Source of the DNA: Bacillaceae bacterium OF18-1A
GTDB taxonomy: Bacteria; Bacillota; Bacilli; Bacillales; Bacillaceae_G
Reading direction: 5' to 3'
Assembly: GCA_027694045.1 (NCBI GenBank)
Contig: JAQEWB010000001.1
Location: 496,001-560,000, forward strand
DNA: 64,000 nucleotides
Position numbers and translations under genes: made by a program. The notes under the pieces were generated by a model. It was not told where the DNA came from. It ran no database searches and saw only the letters and a list, made by a program, of their open reading frames with translations. Positions 8,511 through 17,431 of this stretch are shown piece after piece. Within the stretch, counting starts at the first letter, position 1. Every line of letters begins with the position of its first letter.

Positions 8511-8542
8511 AAAAGAGCACTTGTTTCCGCAAGTGCTCTTTT
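8511..8542. terminator. strong symmetric terminator
   Basis: AAAAGAGCACTTG and CAAGTGCTCTTTT form a perfect 13-bp stem around a 6-base loop, with T-runs in both directions. Confidence 0.85.
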
Positions 8543-8677
8543 CGGGGATTTTGAGATACCCTATTAACGAAAGTTAAGGTTACTTAAAGTTAAGAGGTAT
8601 TTATACTATATGCTTGTCCTTTTTATTTGTGCATGATCAATATATAAACATCTTTATAAATATTTAAAAACTTTTAT

Positions 8678-9307
8678 TTATAGTTCCTTCTGGCATTTTA
8701 TCATTAAGAAATTGATTGAAGGCTTATTTTCCATGTGCTTATTTGGTTCATCAATTTCGGAAACTTGTACTAGTCCATATTTATTAAAATCTCGTTTTAT
8801 AGATTCAGAATTATAGAAGAACATTTTTACTCCTTCCATTATTTCGAAATAGTCTTTATCCAACTGTTTTCCCTTGCCAAACATTGGAGCTTTTTGAGAA
8901 ACAGTTGTGAAAACCATATATCCACCTGGTTTTAGCTGATTATAACAATCTTTAATAAATTGCTCTCTCTCCTGCTTATTCAACAAATGTAGAAGTGCAT
9001 GACTATATATACCATCATATGATTTGTTATCAAAAGGCATCTCATTTACCGAACCGTGATAGATACTAATATCTTCTAGGCCATTTTGCATTGCTAAATT
9101 AATGGCTGTTTTTGAAATTTCAATACCTGTTACATTTATACCATTATCGATAAAAACATTTGCATTTCTTCCATATCCAATACCCGGAACTAATATATCC
9201 TTAACGTTCTTTTCAAGAAAAAAATCTTTTGTCAAAATTGCAGATTCTGTAGGTTCAAATCCCCACATCGTTTGTTTTTCAATAAAACTTGATTCCCAAA
9301 ATTCCAT
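8678..9307 (-). CDS. class I SAM-dependent methyltransferase (TPMT/TehB-like)
   Basis: This 209-residue soluble protein opens with WESSFIEKQTMWGFEPTESA, as in small detoxification-type methyltransferases. Motif I is ILVPGIGYGRNANVF, followed by VTGIEISKTAI, then YDGIYSHALLHLL and LKPGGYMVFTTVS. The family includes thiopurine and tellurite methyltransferases, but assignment to either is not secure. The ATG at 9307 follows AAGGAGAT. It stands alone between terminators at 8511 and 9515. Confidence 0.78.
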   Translation of the reverse strand: MEFWESSFIEKQTMWGFEPTESAILTKDFFLEKNVKDILVPGIGYGRNANVFIDNGINVTGIEISKTAINLAMQNGLEDISIYHGSVNEMPFDNKSYDGIYSHALLHLLNKQEREQFIKDCYNQLKPGGYMVFTTVSQKAPMFGKGKQLDKDYFEIMEGVKMFFYNSESIKRDFNKYGLVQVSEIDEPNKHMENKPSINFLMIKCQKEL

Positions 9308-9514
9308 TATGTATCTATCTCCTTATTTTCAATCCATTTTCAGTATCAAATTAAAAGCATTTTTGTATTTGCTATACAGTTTTTTCTTCTATTCATACCA
9401 CTTACCTTAGTCATCGTAGCTCCATTGAATATAGCATAATAATAAGCCTATATCTAATATAAAGATTGGTGAAAAATCTACCCTATTTTATTAATCTTTA
9501 CGTTTATTGAAAAT

Positions 9515-9555
9515 AAAAAAACAGCCAATATTTTTATTGTAGTATTGGCTTTTTC
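9515..9555 (-). terminator. terminator of the DUF421 gene
   Basis: AGCCAATA and TATTGGCT pair around an A/T-rich loop. On the minus strand the hairpin is followed by GTTTTTTT, just after the DUF421 stop. Confidence 0.75.
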
Positions 9556-9565
9556 TCACGAGAAA

Positions 9566-10063
9566 TTATCTTTTTATATTGTACCGATCTAATACTTTTT
9601 CTAACATTTCTAAAGTTATTGGTTGTGCTTTTTTTATTAATTGATAACCAATACGACCATTCGGTTCAGCTGTAACTTTTTGTAAAATCTTCAAATCATG
9701 AATTCCTTTTTCTCTTAATTGCATATAAAGTTGTTGTTCCGACATTTTTGCCTGCATCAAATTCTCTTTTACAATCTCTCCGTTTTCAACAATTATAATG
9801 CTACTTCCATTTAAAAATTCTTCCACCTTCCTTAATTTCAATTCAAAGAAATGAATGATAAGTAATATGCTTGCAAATATGATAGCCGCGAATATAGATG
9901 GGACTACTTTTCTACTTAATACAGGTTCTACAATAATACGGCCAATTGATACAACTATAATGATTTCAGCTCTTGTCATTTGGCTCACAGATGTACTACC
10001 TGTCATTTTCAAAACAATTATTCCAGTAAAAGTTAATATAACACTTTCCCAAATTATATTCAT
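9566..10063 (-). CDS. DUF421 family membrane protein (YetF-like)
   Basis: This 165-residue protein has three N-terminal membrane segments (about residues 5-20, 33-50 and 55-75) followed by a cytosolic domain containing IIVENGEIVKENL and MSEQQLYMQLREKGI, the hallmark of the DUF421/YetF family. B. subtilis members (YetF, YdfS and others) are spore or membrane proteins; some germination-related roles have been proposed for spore-specific homologues. It is shorter than many family members (about 200 residues) but both parts are present. No cotranscribed partner is evident. Confidence 0.8.
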   Translation of the reverse strand: MNIIWESVILTFTGIIVLKMTGSTSVSQMTRAEIIIVVSIGRIIVEPVLSRKVVPSIFAAIIFASILLIIHFFELKLRKVEEFLNGSSIIIVENGEIVKENLMQAKMSEQQLYMQLREKGIHDLKILQKVTAEPNGRIGYQLIKKAQPITLEMLEKVLDRYNIKR

Positions 10064-10118
10064 AATAACCCAATCCTTTAATGGTGTATTTTACTATCAT
10101 TCCCATTAAAGGTGTGTT

Positions 10119-10547
10119 TTACTTACCTATTAACTTGTTAAATCCTTCAGACCATGATGGAAATAAAGGTGTCCATCCATACTCTTTACGTGCCTTATTA
10201 TTGGAAGCTCCTCTTTCCCAACTATTTTTCCCATCTTGAACTTTAGGCTTATGTGCCCCTATCGTTTCATGTCCATAAAAAGAAACTACTTTATCACCTA
10301 CGTTTACATGTGTTACTTGATTACCAACTTCAATCACTTCACCATAACTTTCATATCCAGTTTTTCTTGGATAAAAAGGATGCGGATCTGTAACATCGGA
10401 TCCATTATACTGTGGTAACTCGGCCCCAATGCTTATCGATCCTGCGATTGTTTTAACGATAATTTCATCGTCCTGTATGTCCTTAATTTCATTTGTTTCC
10501 CACTTAAGTTGTTTCGCACCTTCTAAAACTAACTTATATTGTTCCAT
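10119..10547 (-). pseudogene. chimeric remnant: zinc alcohol dehydrogenase N terminus joined to an epimerase C terminus
   Basis: The 142-codon frame starts with about 95 residues of a medium-chain dehydrogenase: the GroES-like segment with GAELPQYNG, ...TGYESYGEVIEVG and VGDKVVSFYGH. It then switches to ...GASNNKARKEYGWTPLFPSWSEGF, the characteristic C-terminal end of NAD-dependent epimerase/dehydratase (extended SDR) proteins. Neither enzyme would be complete: the dehydrogenase lacks its nucleotide-binding domain and the epimerase lacks everything but the tail. An in-frame deletion joining two same-strand neighbours explains it. The start has a good GAGAGGAT site, so it may still be translated. 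Confidence 0.75.
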
Positions 10548-10657
10548 TCATATCCTCTCACTTTATAAAAATATATTCTCACTAAATTTCAAACAATGTA
10601 TAATAGATTCATCCAAAATTAAAGCTATAGCGTTGGCTAGCACCCAACAGTGATAAC

Positions 10658-10900
10658 ATGATAATTGAATTTGATGGATATGGAATAAACGAGTATGTTA
10701 TTGGCCGTAACTGTTCTATTAACGAATTAATAACGATGTATTTAAATGTAAAAAATGAAGAGATATCTAATGAGGATCTGCTAAGCTTATTTTGTGTACG
10801 CTATCATTACAAAAAAATTCCAAAGTTACTACAAGAAGACGTCATAAGCAATGTTGTCATTGATTTAGATACGGACTATATTTATATCCCAAATAGATAA
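10658..10900 (+). CDS. hypothetical protein (80 aa)
   Basis: I do not recognise this frame. It encodes an acidic, soluble 80-residue protein with a start motif MIIEFDGYGINEYVIGRN and an ending DLDTDYIYIPNR. Composition looks coding, with no low-complexity stretch. There is no convincing ribosome site before the ATG, and the frame is closed just upstream by TAG, so it may be a small free-standing gene or the tail of a decayed larger one. It lies divergent to the dehydrogenase/epimerase remnant. Confidence 0.45.
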   Translation: MIIEFDGYGINEYVIGRNCSINELITMYLNVKNEEISNEDLLSLFCVRYHYKKIPKLLQEDVISNVVIDLDTDYIYIPNR

Positions 10901-10927
10901 CAGTAAACTAAATTGAATGATTAGTAT

Positions 10928-11131
10928 TTACGATTCAGCTAAGTGTTTAATAAAATAAGTAATTGCCCAAATTAATGTCGCAAATTGAGTGACAAAATAC
11001 ATTGTCCATTCAAAGCCAGTCAATTTTCTCTCTCGTTTAACCTTCTTTAAGTATCTGTAAAATATGAATGTACTTAAAAACATAAGTAACAATGATAATT
11101 GTTGTAAATCATCGACTATACGTACCGCCAT
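10928..11131 (-). CDS. small membrane protein (67 aa)
   Basis: The protein has two predicted membrane helices, about residues 12-28 (LSLLLMFLSTFIFYRYL) and 43-60 (MYFVTQFATLIWAITYF), separated by a basic loop KKVKRERK. The frame opens 8 codons earlier, but that part encodes the ribosome site AGGAGGGAG. The ATG at 11131 lies 9 bases behind it and is the likely start. No family is recognised and no neighbour suggests a role. Confidence 0.6.
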   Translation of the reverse strand: MAVRIVDDLQQLSLLLMFLSTFIFYRYLKKVKRERKLTGFEWTMYFVTQFATLIWAITYFIKHLAES

Positions 11132-11452
11132 AGACTCGATCTCCCTCCTATTCAAAATATAAATTATAATTTAATGATAGCATCTAACAGTAAAATATTA
11201 ACATTAGTTTAACAAAACTTTAAAAAAGTATAAGACTATATATAAATACAACAATTTCCTAATCATAATTTTATAATTTATCTTTTAACGTTGAATTCTC
11301 AGCAGTTCATACTCAAACCAATCGATTTTATTATCTATTGAATTTACTGATAAAAAAATTATTTTAATACCCATCTTTTTTACCATTATTTAGGTTTTTA
11401 ATGTGCTATTATATATTTATAATTAACAAGAAATAAGAAAGAAGGGATTGTT
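11132..11452. other. A/T-rich intergenic stretch
   Basis: About 320 bases with no supported gene. It is very A/T-rich and should hold the promoters of the two flanking divergent genes. I found no clear -35/-10 pair, repeat or hairpin in it. Confidence 0.5.
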
Positions 11453-12109
11453 GTGGAAACAAAGATTTTGGAAACTGAGAAAAAAATTGCTTCGAAATCT
11501 CTTTTGGCTTTTAGTTTATTAATTACTACCGGGATTGTATATCAAATTTTTGCGGTTTATTTAGGGGAGAATCTACCCCAATTGTTAGGAATACTTATTG
11601 AAGCTTTATGGAACCTTGTATTATGTGGAATTATAGGATACTATTTTTTAGGAAAAATATCATTAGAGCAATTTAAACATTTTCGTTTTAAAACTTTACT
11701 TTGGGGTGTGCCTTTAACTATTATCGTGGGTATGGGTTCCAGTTTAATATTCAGTTACATTTTTGAACCTGCAACTAAAAATTCTGTTGCTGAAGTAATA
11801 AGTATTTATATGATTTTATTCCGTATACCATTTATGTTAATGGGTGAAGAATTGATTTGTACTAATATAATTATTGCATTACAAAAATTAGGATTGAAAT
11901 TTAGTACAGCATCCATAATATGTAGTTTATTGTTCGCTTTATGGCATATTCCAGCTTACGGTTTTGTGCCAATGCAATTATTAATAACTATAATCCCAGT
12001 TAGATTAGCACTAAATTATATATGGAAAAATTCAAAAAGTGTTTGGGTGAGTTGGATTTGCCACTTTATTTTTGATTGTATTTCATTTTTACCAATGCTT
12101 TTCAAATAA
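11453..12109 (+). CDS. CPBP family intramembrane metalloprotease-like protein
   Basis: This 218-residue polytopic membrane protein has about six hydrophobic segments. CPBP (Abi/CAAX) proteins are glutamic-type intramembrane proteases. The expected motifs are EExxxR, FxxxH and HxxxD/N. Seen: E132-E133 but Thr at 137 where Arg is expected, FALWH at 161-165, and H204-xxx-D208. The missing Arg makes activity uncertain. It starts at GTG 11453 after AGAAGGGA. Family members process CAAX-like peptides or act in bacteriocin immunity; no bacteriocin gene is visible nearby. Confidence 0.75.
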   Translation: METKILETEKKIASKSLLAFSLLITTGIVYQIFAVYLGENLPQLLGILIEALWNLVLCGIIGYYFLGKISLEQFKHFRFKTLLWGVPLTIIVGMGSSLIFSYIFEPATKNSVAEVISIYMILFRIPFMLMGEELICTNIIIALQKLGLKFSTASIICSLLFALWHIPAYGFVPMQLLITIIPVRLALNYIWKNSKSVWVSWICHFIFDCISFLPMLFK

Positions 12110-12158
12110 CTATTTTAATAGTTAAGAGAAGTTCATTATTTGTGTACAGTATAAAAAA

Positions 12159-12190
12159 TAGAGCACTCGGCTCTAGAGTGCTCTTAAAAA
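12159..12190. terminator. hairpin terminator
   Basis: AGAGCACTC and GAGTGCTCT form the stem. The minus-strand side is followed by ATTTTTT, the plus side only by AAAAATA, so it is stronger for minus-strand transcripts from the SDR remnant. Confidence 0.6.
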
Positions 12191-12192
12191 TA

Positions 12193-12316
12193 TTAATTTT
12201 GATTCAAAACATTCTCCTCAAAATAATTACTCCCAATATTTTGTTCATTTTCTAACGCTACTACTGTTTTTCCAGCGTATCTGTTGCCCCAGTCACAATT
12301 GTTACTTCCCTTTATA
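12193..12316 (-). pseudogene. remnant of a short-chain dehydrogenase
   Basis: On the minus strand one frame reads VTIVTGATDTL, the beginning of an SDR Rossmann fold. A shifted frame then reads AGKTVVALENEQNIGSNYF and on to a TAA at 12193-12195. Only about 40 codons remain, in two frames, so this is a relic with most of the gene removed. Confidence 0.5.
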
Positions 12317-12327
12317 ATGGTTTCATT

Positions 12328-12673
12328 TTATTCAGCCTCATTTTTATAATTCAACTGTATAACTTTTGATATATGTTCTCTTTCATATTTCCTTGTGTGG
12401 ACTCTGTTATTTGGAGTAACTAATTGCAACAAAATGTCATCACAAACACCATCCGCAATTTCAAATTCACCTTTTCATGTGAAATACTATGCATTTTATT
12501 TTTAATTGAATTTTCACATCTGCTATAGGTCGGTTATTTTAATCTACGATAATATCTTTTGAATACTCAGTAATTGCTATGCATTGATCATCTTCTTTAT
12601 AATATTTCGTAACTACCAACGCTCCAATTACTATGGCAATAGCTACAAACAAGGTTATTATTTTTCGCCTCAC
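12328..12673 (-). pseudogene. decayed gene for a membrane-anchored protein with a carboxypeptidase-regulatory-like domain
   Basis: Starting at GTG 12673, 6 bases after AGGAAGG, the minus strand reads MRRKIITLFVAIAIVIGALV (a basic head plus membrane helix) and continues to ...KDIIVD, where TAA at 12539-12541 interrupts it. In the same frame NNRPIADVKIQL follows, then after a frameshift GEFEIADGVCDDILL and ...SKVIQLNYKNEAE to TAA at 12328-12330. The pattern PIADVKIQL...GEFEI is typical of a CarboxypepD_reg-like beta-sandwich. One stop and at least one frameshift make it a pseudogene. Confidence 0.6.
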
Positions 12674-12693
12674 AATAAACCTTCCTATACGTA

Positions 12694-14064
12694 TTATTCT
12701 TTTTTAAATTGAAAATCTAAACGCCCTGATTGCTCGATTTCCCCAATTACTTTACGAATACCTTCTTCAATCTTATCTTCTTTTACATTCGAAACATTTA
12801 ATTTTAATAGTTTTTCTTTAGGGAAATTCCTCATATAATTCTTATCAATAGTATCGACACTTATTTGCATGTCACCTAATTTTTGTATAAGTGTTTCTGT
12901 AACTATGTTTTTCTGCATTTCTAAACAGGTGTGTATTCCAAATGTGTTTTGTCTATTATATGTAAATAATGATGGATCTTCATTTTGCACTTTTTCTAAT
13001 GTTTCTGCTAGTTTTATTGATCTATTATAGTAGGAAGAATTAATTTTACTTTTATGACGTTCAAACATACCGCTCTTTATATAAATTTCTAAAGCCGCTT
13101 GAGAAATCATCGGACTATCAATATCTAGTATCTTTTTGTATGTATAGAACGCATTTGCAATGGAGGGTGGAATGACCGCAACTCCAACCCGTAAACCTGG
13201 AAAAATAATCTTCGAATAACTTTTCAAATATATGACATGACTACAATTATCCGAGCTATATAATGGATCTGCTTTTGAATCAGTTTCTAAATCTGCTAAA
13301 TAATCATCTTCCACTATAAATACATTGTATTTCTTAGCCAATAGTGTGATTTTTTCTTTCTCATCTTTAGAATAAGACGTTCCAAGCGGATGATGATATC
13401 TCGGTATCGTATAGAAGAATTTTATTTTTCCGGTTTGAAATATTTGCTCCAATTCATTCAAATCGATACCTTCATTCGTACGTTTAATACCGGTTACAGG
13501 AACTTTATTTATTTCTAGATAATCAATATATAGATGATATGTTGGTTGTTCAATTAATACAGTTTCATTTCCATTCGGAAATGGTATAGAAGTTAATATA
13601 GCAAGTGCCTGCTGAACACCTGATGTTATAAAAATATTTTCTTCTTTTGTAAAGACTTGATAATTTGCTAGTTGTTTTTGAATAACTGGTATTAAAGATG
13701 GTAAGCCTTTCGGCGTTCCATATACAAACAAATCATTTTTATACGTATCAATGGCCTTATTAATACAATGTTGAAAATCTAAATACGGAAAAACATCTGG
13801 ATCTGGTGCTGAGGAGGCAAAATCAATTATCTCGTTATTTTCTATAGTACTCTCTGATTTTTTAACAACGTAGTATCCACTTTGAGGGACAGAATATATA
13901 ATGTGACGCTTTTCTAATTCATGAAGAGCACGTATAACTGTTGCCTTATTACATTCGTATTGCGTAACGAGTGACCGTATAGACGGTAATTTCTTTCCTT
14001 CTCTTATTTCTCCATTTTGAATCATATTTTCTATGTCATTTAAAATATGTAAATACTTATACAT
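12694..14064 (-). CDS. MocR-type regulator: GntR domain fused to an aminotransferase fold
   Basis: This 456-residue PLP-dependent transcription factor has an N-terminal winged helix (residues 1-70, with IREGKKLPSIRSL and NKATVIRALHELEKR), a short linker, then a fold-type I aminotransferase domain from about residue 80 to 450. Seen: FITSGVQQALAIL, YHHPLGTSYS, VEDDYLADLE (PLP-contacting Asp), and YLKSYSKIIFPGLRVG with the Schiff-base Lys. Family members (GabR, PdxR) sense amino acids or vitamers and usually regulate a divergent neighbour. Here no divergent partner gene is present, so the target is not obvious. The ATG follows AGGAGGTG. Confidence 0.88.
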   Translation of the reverse strand: MYKYLHILNDIENMIQNGEIREGKKLPSIRSLVTQYECNKATVIRALHELEKRHIIYSVPQSGYYVVKKSESTIENNEIIDFASSAPDPDVFPYLDFQHCINKAIDTYKNDLFVYGTPKGLPSLIPVIQKQLANYQVFTKEENIFITSGVQQALAILTSIPFPNGNETVLIEQPTYHLYIDYLEINKVPVTGIKRTNEGIDLNELEQIFQTGKIKFFYTIPRYHHPLGTSYSKDEKEKITLLAKKYNVFIVEDDYLADLETDSKADPLYSSDNCSHVIYLKSYSKIIFPGLRVGVAVIPPSIANAFYTYKKILDIDSPMISQAALEIYIKSGMFERHKSKINSSYYNRSIKLAETLEKVQNEDPSLFTYNRQNTFGIHTCLEMQKNIVTETLIQKLGDMQISVDTIDKNYMRNFPKEKLLKLNVSNVKEDKIEEGIRKVIGEIEQSGRLDFQFKKE

Positions 14065-14134
14065 CTTACACCTCCTTCAGTAATTCTATATTTAATTATA
14101 TCGATTTTTCATTCATATAGCATTCATTCCTCAA

Positions 14135-14728
14135 TTAGTTAATTTTCCGATCATCTATATCGTAAATCCCAATAGCATATGAATCATTTTCAATCCATTT
14201 CTTTACTGCTTCTGTTTTAAGTACCCCTTCAACTTCTTTTTCTATTTTCTGTCCAAGTTCTCTCGCCCCTACTTCATCATCGCTAATCTTAGTTTTTATA
14301 TCAATGGTAACAGGTTGATTCTTTTTATAATTTATTTGCTGAATACCAAACCATTCATATCCATTCTTTCTCAATACGTCATCAAATATCTGTCCAAAAA
14401 CTAACTGCAATCTTTGTTCTGCATTTACAATCTCCTTGTTTCTTTGAGATATATTTACTTTATAGGACATAATGCCTTGAATTTGCAATCTTTTATTAAT
14501 TTCTTTTTTTATTTCGTTAGCATTTTCGCTATCAGCAATCTCTAAATCTAATATTCTTGCTTTCTCATCCCATATAGCAGCACTAAAAAAAGATTCCTGC
14601 TTGACTGTCGCTGTAGCAATACCCATAACTATAGAATCTTCACTTTTAGATTCTTCCATTTCAGGCTCACAAGCACACAATAAAGCAATTGAAAATAAAA
14701 ATACAATCAACTTCTTTCCTCTTTTCAT
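14135..14728 (-). CDS. lipoprotein of the DUF4030 type
   Basis: This 197-residue secreted lipoprotein begins with KRGKKLIVFLFSIALLCAC, in which Cys20 would be lipidated after signal peptidase II cleavage. The rest is a soluble mixed alpha/beta region rich in Glu, Ile and Lys, resembling the Bacillus DUF4030 family of unknown function. It starts at an ATG after GGAGGG. It lies upstream of and in the same direction as the MocR gene, with about 70 bases between. No operon partner gives a clue to its role. Confidence 0.7.
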   Translation of the reverse strand: MKRGKKLIVFLFSIALLCACEPEMEESKSEDSIVMGIATATVKQESFFSAAIWDEKARILDLEIADSENANEIKKEINKRLQIQGIMSYKVNISQRNKEIVNAEQRLQLVFGQIFDDVLRKNGYEWFGIQQINYKKNQPVTIDIKTKISDDEVGARELGQKIEKEVEGVLKTEAVKKWIENDSYAIGIYDIDDRKIN

Positions 14729-14889
14729 TGCACTTCCCTCCGTAAATTTTCATTTACGATAAACTTTTACTTTCACATATAAATACCTTCTATAATTTAA
14801 CATTATTTCATATTTTCTCCTCTTAAAAAGGGAATTACAATTAATAAATAGAATCTCTACATGAACACATAAAAAGTGAGGGATATATA

Positions 14890-16581
14890 ATGCAACGTGT
14901 AAATACGATTGATATTAGTAATGTACTACAATTAGAAAAAACTCTTTCGTCTTTATTAAACAAAATGATTTCTTCAAAACTAGACCTTGAAAATTGGTTA
15001 AAAGAGCAGTCAAAAGTGATTTGGGAAATCGAAGAACAATTAAGATCACATTATATCGCCTTTCAATGCAATACGAATGATGAAGAAATAAAAGATACTT
15101 TTGAACATGATCAACAATTTGTAAAGCCACTTTTAAAGCGGTACCAAAATTTATTGGATAATAAATATTTAGAGTCACCTTTTCGAATGGAATTAGATTC
15201 TAACGTATATGGTTTATTAGATACAAAAATAAAAAATGCTCAAAAGTTATTTTGTGAGGAAAATATCGAATTAGAAATAAAGGAAGACAAATTAGTCACA
15301 GAGTACTTTGAAATCACTGGAGGATTAAGTGCCATTTGGGACGGAGAAGAAAAAACGATAACAGAATTACAATCCTATTTACAGGACTCGAATCGTGAAA
15401 TCCGTAAAAAAGCAAAAACCATTATTTCTGAGCAATTTTTATCTGTTGAAAAAGAACTCCAAAACATATTAAATCAATTAATTGAAATTCGCCATCAAAA
15501 AGCAAAAAATATTCAACTAGAGAATTATCGCGATTATATGTTCAAAAAATACGAGCGTTTTGATTATTCAGCGAAAGATTGCTATGAACTAGCTGAATCG
15601 ATACGTAAGTATGTTGTGCCGCTTAAAGATAAAATATTGCTAGAGAAAAAAGATAAACTGCAAGTTGATACACTTCGCCCGTGGGATGTATCAGCTGTAA
15701 CTCCAGATCAAAAAGTACTTAAACCTATTACAAATGAAAATGATTTAATTGAAAAGAGCACTCATATCTTTAATAAACTAGATGTTGAATTTTCAGCACT
15801 TTTAAACCGAATGTATAAACACAATTGTCTTGATTTAACAAGCCGCAAAGGAAAAGCAGCTGGTGGCTTTTGTGAGTACTTACCCGCTTCACAATTATCT
15901 TATATTTTTATGAACTTAAATTATACACAAGATGATATTGTCACTTTTATACACGAAACGGGGCATAGCATTCATAACGAACTCATAAAATCATTAAAAT
16001 TACGACAGTATATAGAAATTCCAGCTGAAACAGCTGAACTAGCCAGTATGACAATGGAATTATTCTCGCTTAATTATTGGGATACCTTCTATACAGACAA
16101 AAAAGATTTAAAACAAGCAAAAATTAACTTCTTTAAAGATGTTATTTCATATTTACCTATTATGCTTATTGTCGATCAATTTCAACACTGGCTGTATGAA
16201 AATCCAAGTCATACTTCTGAAGAAAGAAATGAAAAATACTTACAACTTCAAAAACATTATCAGTCTAGCGTCATACATATTGATGGCTACGAAAACTGGA
16301 TAGCAACGAGTTGGTTACCTGTACTCCATATTTTTGAAGTACCATTTTATTATATTGAATATGCGATCGCCCAACTTGGCGCTTTACAAATGTATAAACA
16401 ATATAAAGAGGAACCTAAACAAGCACTAGAAAATTATAAAAAGGCATTATCACTAGGAAGCTCGCAATCTATAAAAGAAGTGTATGATGCAGCCGGTATT
16501 CGTTTTGATTTTTCTGGTGAAACAATTAAAGAATTAATGCTATTTGTAGAAAAAGAATTAGAATTACTTGAGCAATTATAA
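14890..16581 (+). CDS. M3 family oligoendopeptidase
   Basis: This 563-residue cytosolic zinc peptidase of the thimet/PepF clan would cut short peptides. Seen: H355-ETGH-359, the zinc-binding and catalytic HExxH, and EIPAETAELASMTME about 25 residues later, which supplies the third ligand Glu. The N-terminal half is the alpha-helical lid. The C-terminal part contains SSVIHIDGYENWIATSWLPVLHIF and FYYIEYAIAQLGAL, conserved substrate-binding blocks of M3B oligoendopeptidases. Length is typical. The ATG follows GTGAGGGA, and it ends in a terminator hairpin at 16580-16625. Confidence 0.88.
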   Translation: MQRVNTIDISNVLQLEKTLSSLLNKMISSKLDLENWLKEQSKVIWEIEEQLRSHYIAFQCNTNDEEIKDTFEHDQQFVKPLLKRYQNLLDNKYLESPFRMELDSNVYGLLDTKIKNAQKLFCEENIELEIKEDKLVTEYFEITGGLSAIWDGEEKTITELQSYLQDSNREIRKKAKTIISEQFLSVEKELQNILNQLIEIRHQKAKNIQLENYRDYMFKKYERFDYSAKDCYELAESIRKYVVPLKDKILLEKKDKLQVDTLRPWDVSAVTPDQKVLKPITNENDLIEKSTHIFNKLDVEFSALLNRMYKHNCLDLTSRKGKAAGGFCEYLPASQLSYIFMNLNYTQDDIVTFIHETGHSIHNELIKSLKLRQYIEIPAETAELASMTMELFSLNYWDTFYTDKKDLKQAKINFFKDVISYLPIMLIVDQFQHWLYENPSHTSEERNEKYLQLQKHYQSSVIHIDGYENWIATSWLPVLHIFEVPFYYIEYAIAQLGALQMYKQYKEEPKQALENYKKALSLGSSQSIKEVYDAAGIRFDFSGETIKELMLFVEKELELLEQL

Positions 16582-16625
16582 GAAGAAAGCTGCACCTATA
16601 TTTTTGGTGTAGTTTTCTTCTTTAT
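16580..16625. terminator. terminator of the M3 peptidase gene, overlapping the convergent gene's end
   Basis: GAAGAAAGCTGCACC and GGTGTAGTTTTCTTC form an interrupted stem. TTTATTTTATT follows on the plus strand. The stop of the opposite gene lies inside it. Confidence 0.7.
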
Positions 16626-17324
16626 TTTATTAATCAGCTCTATGTACTGAGTATCTCCATATCCGATTGTTGGAAAAAGATAAAACAACTTTATTAATAA
16701 TTCACGCGTTGATAAATCTTTATTTTTAGAGATAAATTTCATTACTGCATTATCTTCTGTTAACATTTCTAAAAATAAGCCTATAGCCTGATACATTACA
16801 GGTGGTACCTTATGAGAGGTCTTTTTATGGTTTACTAATACTTCATTGTATATAGAAGAATAATTCCCCAATTCAAGTTCAATTTGATTTACTTTAAATT
16901 CATCCTCTCTAAAGCTATTTAAGTATACCTTCCCTTCGTAAGCAGACTGTTCAAGGTGAGAAAGTATGGTAAGTAGGTTCATTTGGCAAAACATATCTTC
17001 ACCAAACCATAGAACAATACATTTATACTTTTTCGTAAAAAGGTTTTCTAACGGATCTATAACCTTTTTTATATAGCTTTCTACTGAACTGTTATGTCCT
17101 TTCGCTCTTGTTTTAATAAACTCTTCATTAAAAACTTGAGTAGTAGCCGAGTTCACACACATTGCCTCATTAAATGGGGCATAATCAGAATCACCCATTA
17201 GCTTTTCGTTTTTAAATTCTTCATACATAACTTGACCATTTAATATGTTAAGTACCTCTTTATCAAATAGCTCACACTTCCTATTTCGTAACTGCTCAAC
17301 CTCTATTTTTCTAGAAATATTCAT
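16596..17324 (-). CDS. DUF1835-like protein, probably the surviving part of an AraC-type regulator
   Basis: From the ATG at 17324 (7 bases after AAGGGG) the protein has 242 residues. It carries NEAMCVNSATTQVFNEEFIKTRAKGH and KYKCIVLWFGEDMFCQMNLL, which resemble the DUF1835 pattern. The same frame is open further upstream and reads ICKNVFGMNPREYQLNKMP (around 17370-17440), which looks like the last helix of an AraC-family DNA-binding domain. So the gene was likely an AraC regulator with this C-terminal domain, and its 5' part has been lost. Whether the internal ATG now makes a functional protein is unknown. Confidence 0.55.
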   Translation of the reverse strand: MNISRKIEVEQLRNRKCELFDKEVLNILNGQVMYEEFKNEKLMGDSDYAPFNEAMCVNSATTQVFNEEFIKTRAKGHNSSVESYIKKVIDPLENLFTKKYKCIVLWFGEDMFCQMNLLTILSHLEQSAYEGKVYLNSFREDEFKVNQIELELGNYSSIYNEVLVNHKKTSHKVPPVMYQAIGLFLEMLTEDNAVMKFISKNKDLSTRELLIKLFYLFPTIGYGDTQYIELINKIKKKTTPKI

Positions 17325-17431
17325 ATTAAACGCCCCTTCTTTATTTAAATTTAGTTTAACAAATGATTGAATAGGCATTTTGTTAAGTTGATATTCTCTT
17401 GGATTCATTCCAAAAACATTTTTACATATTC

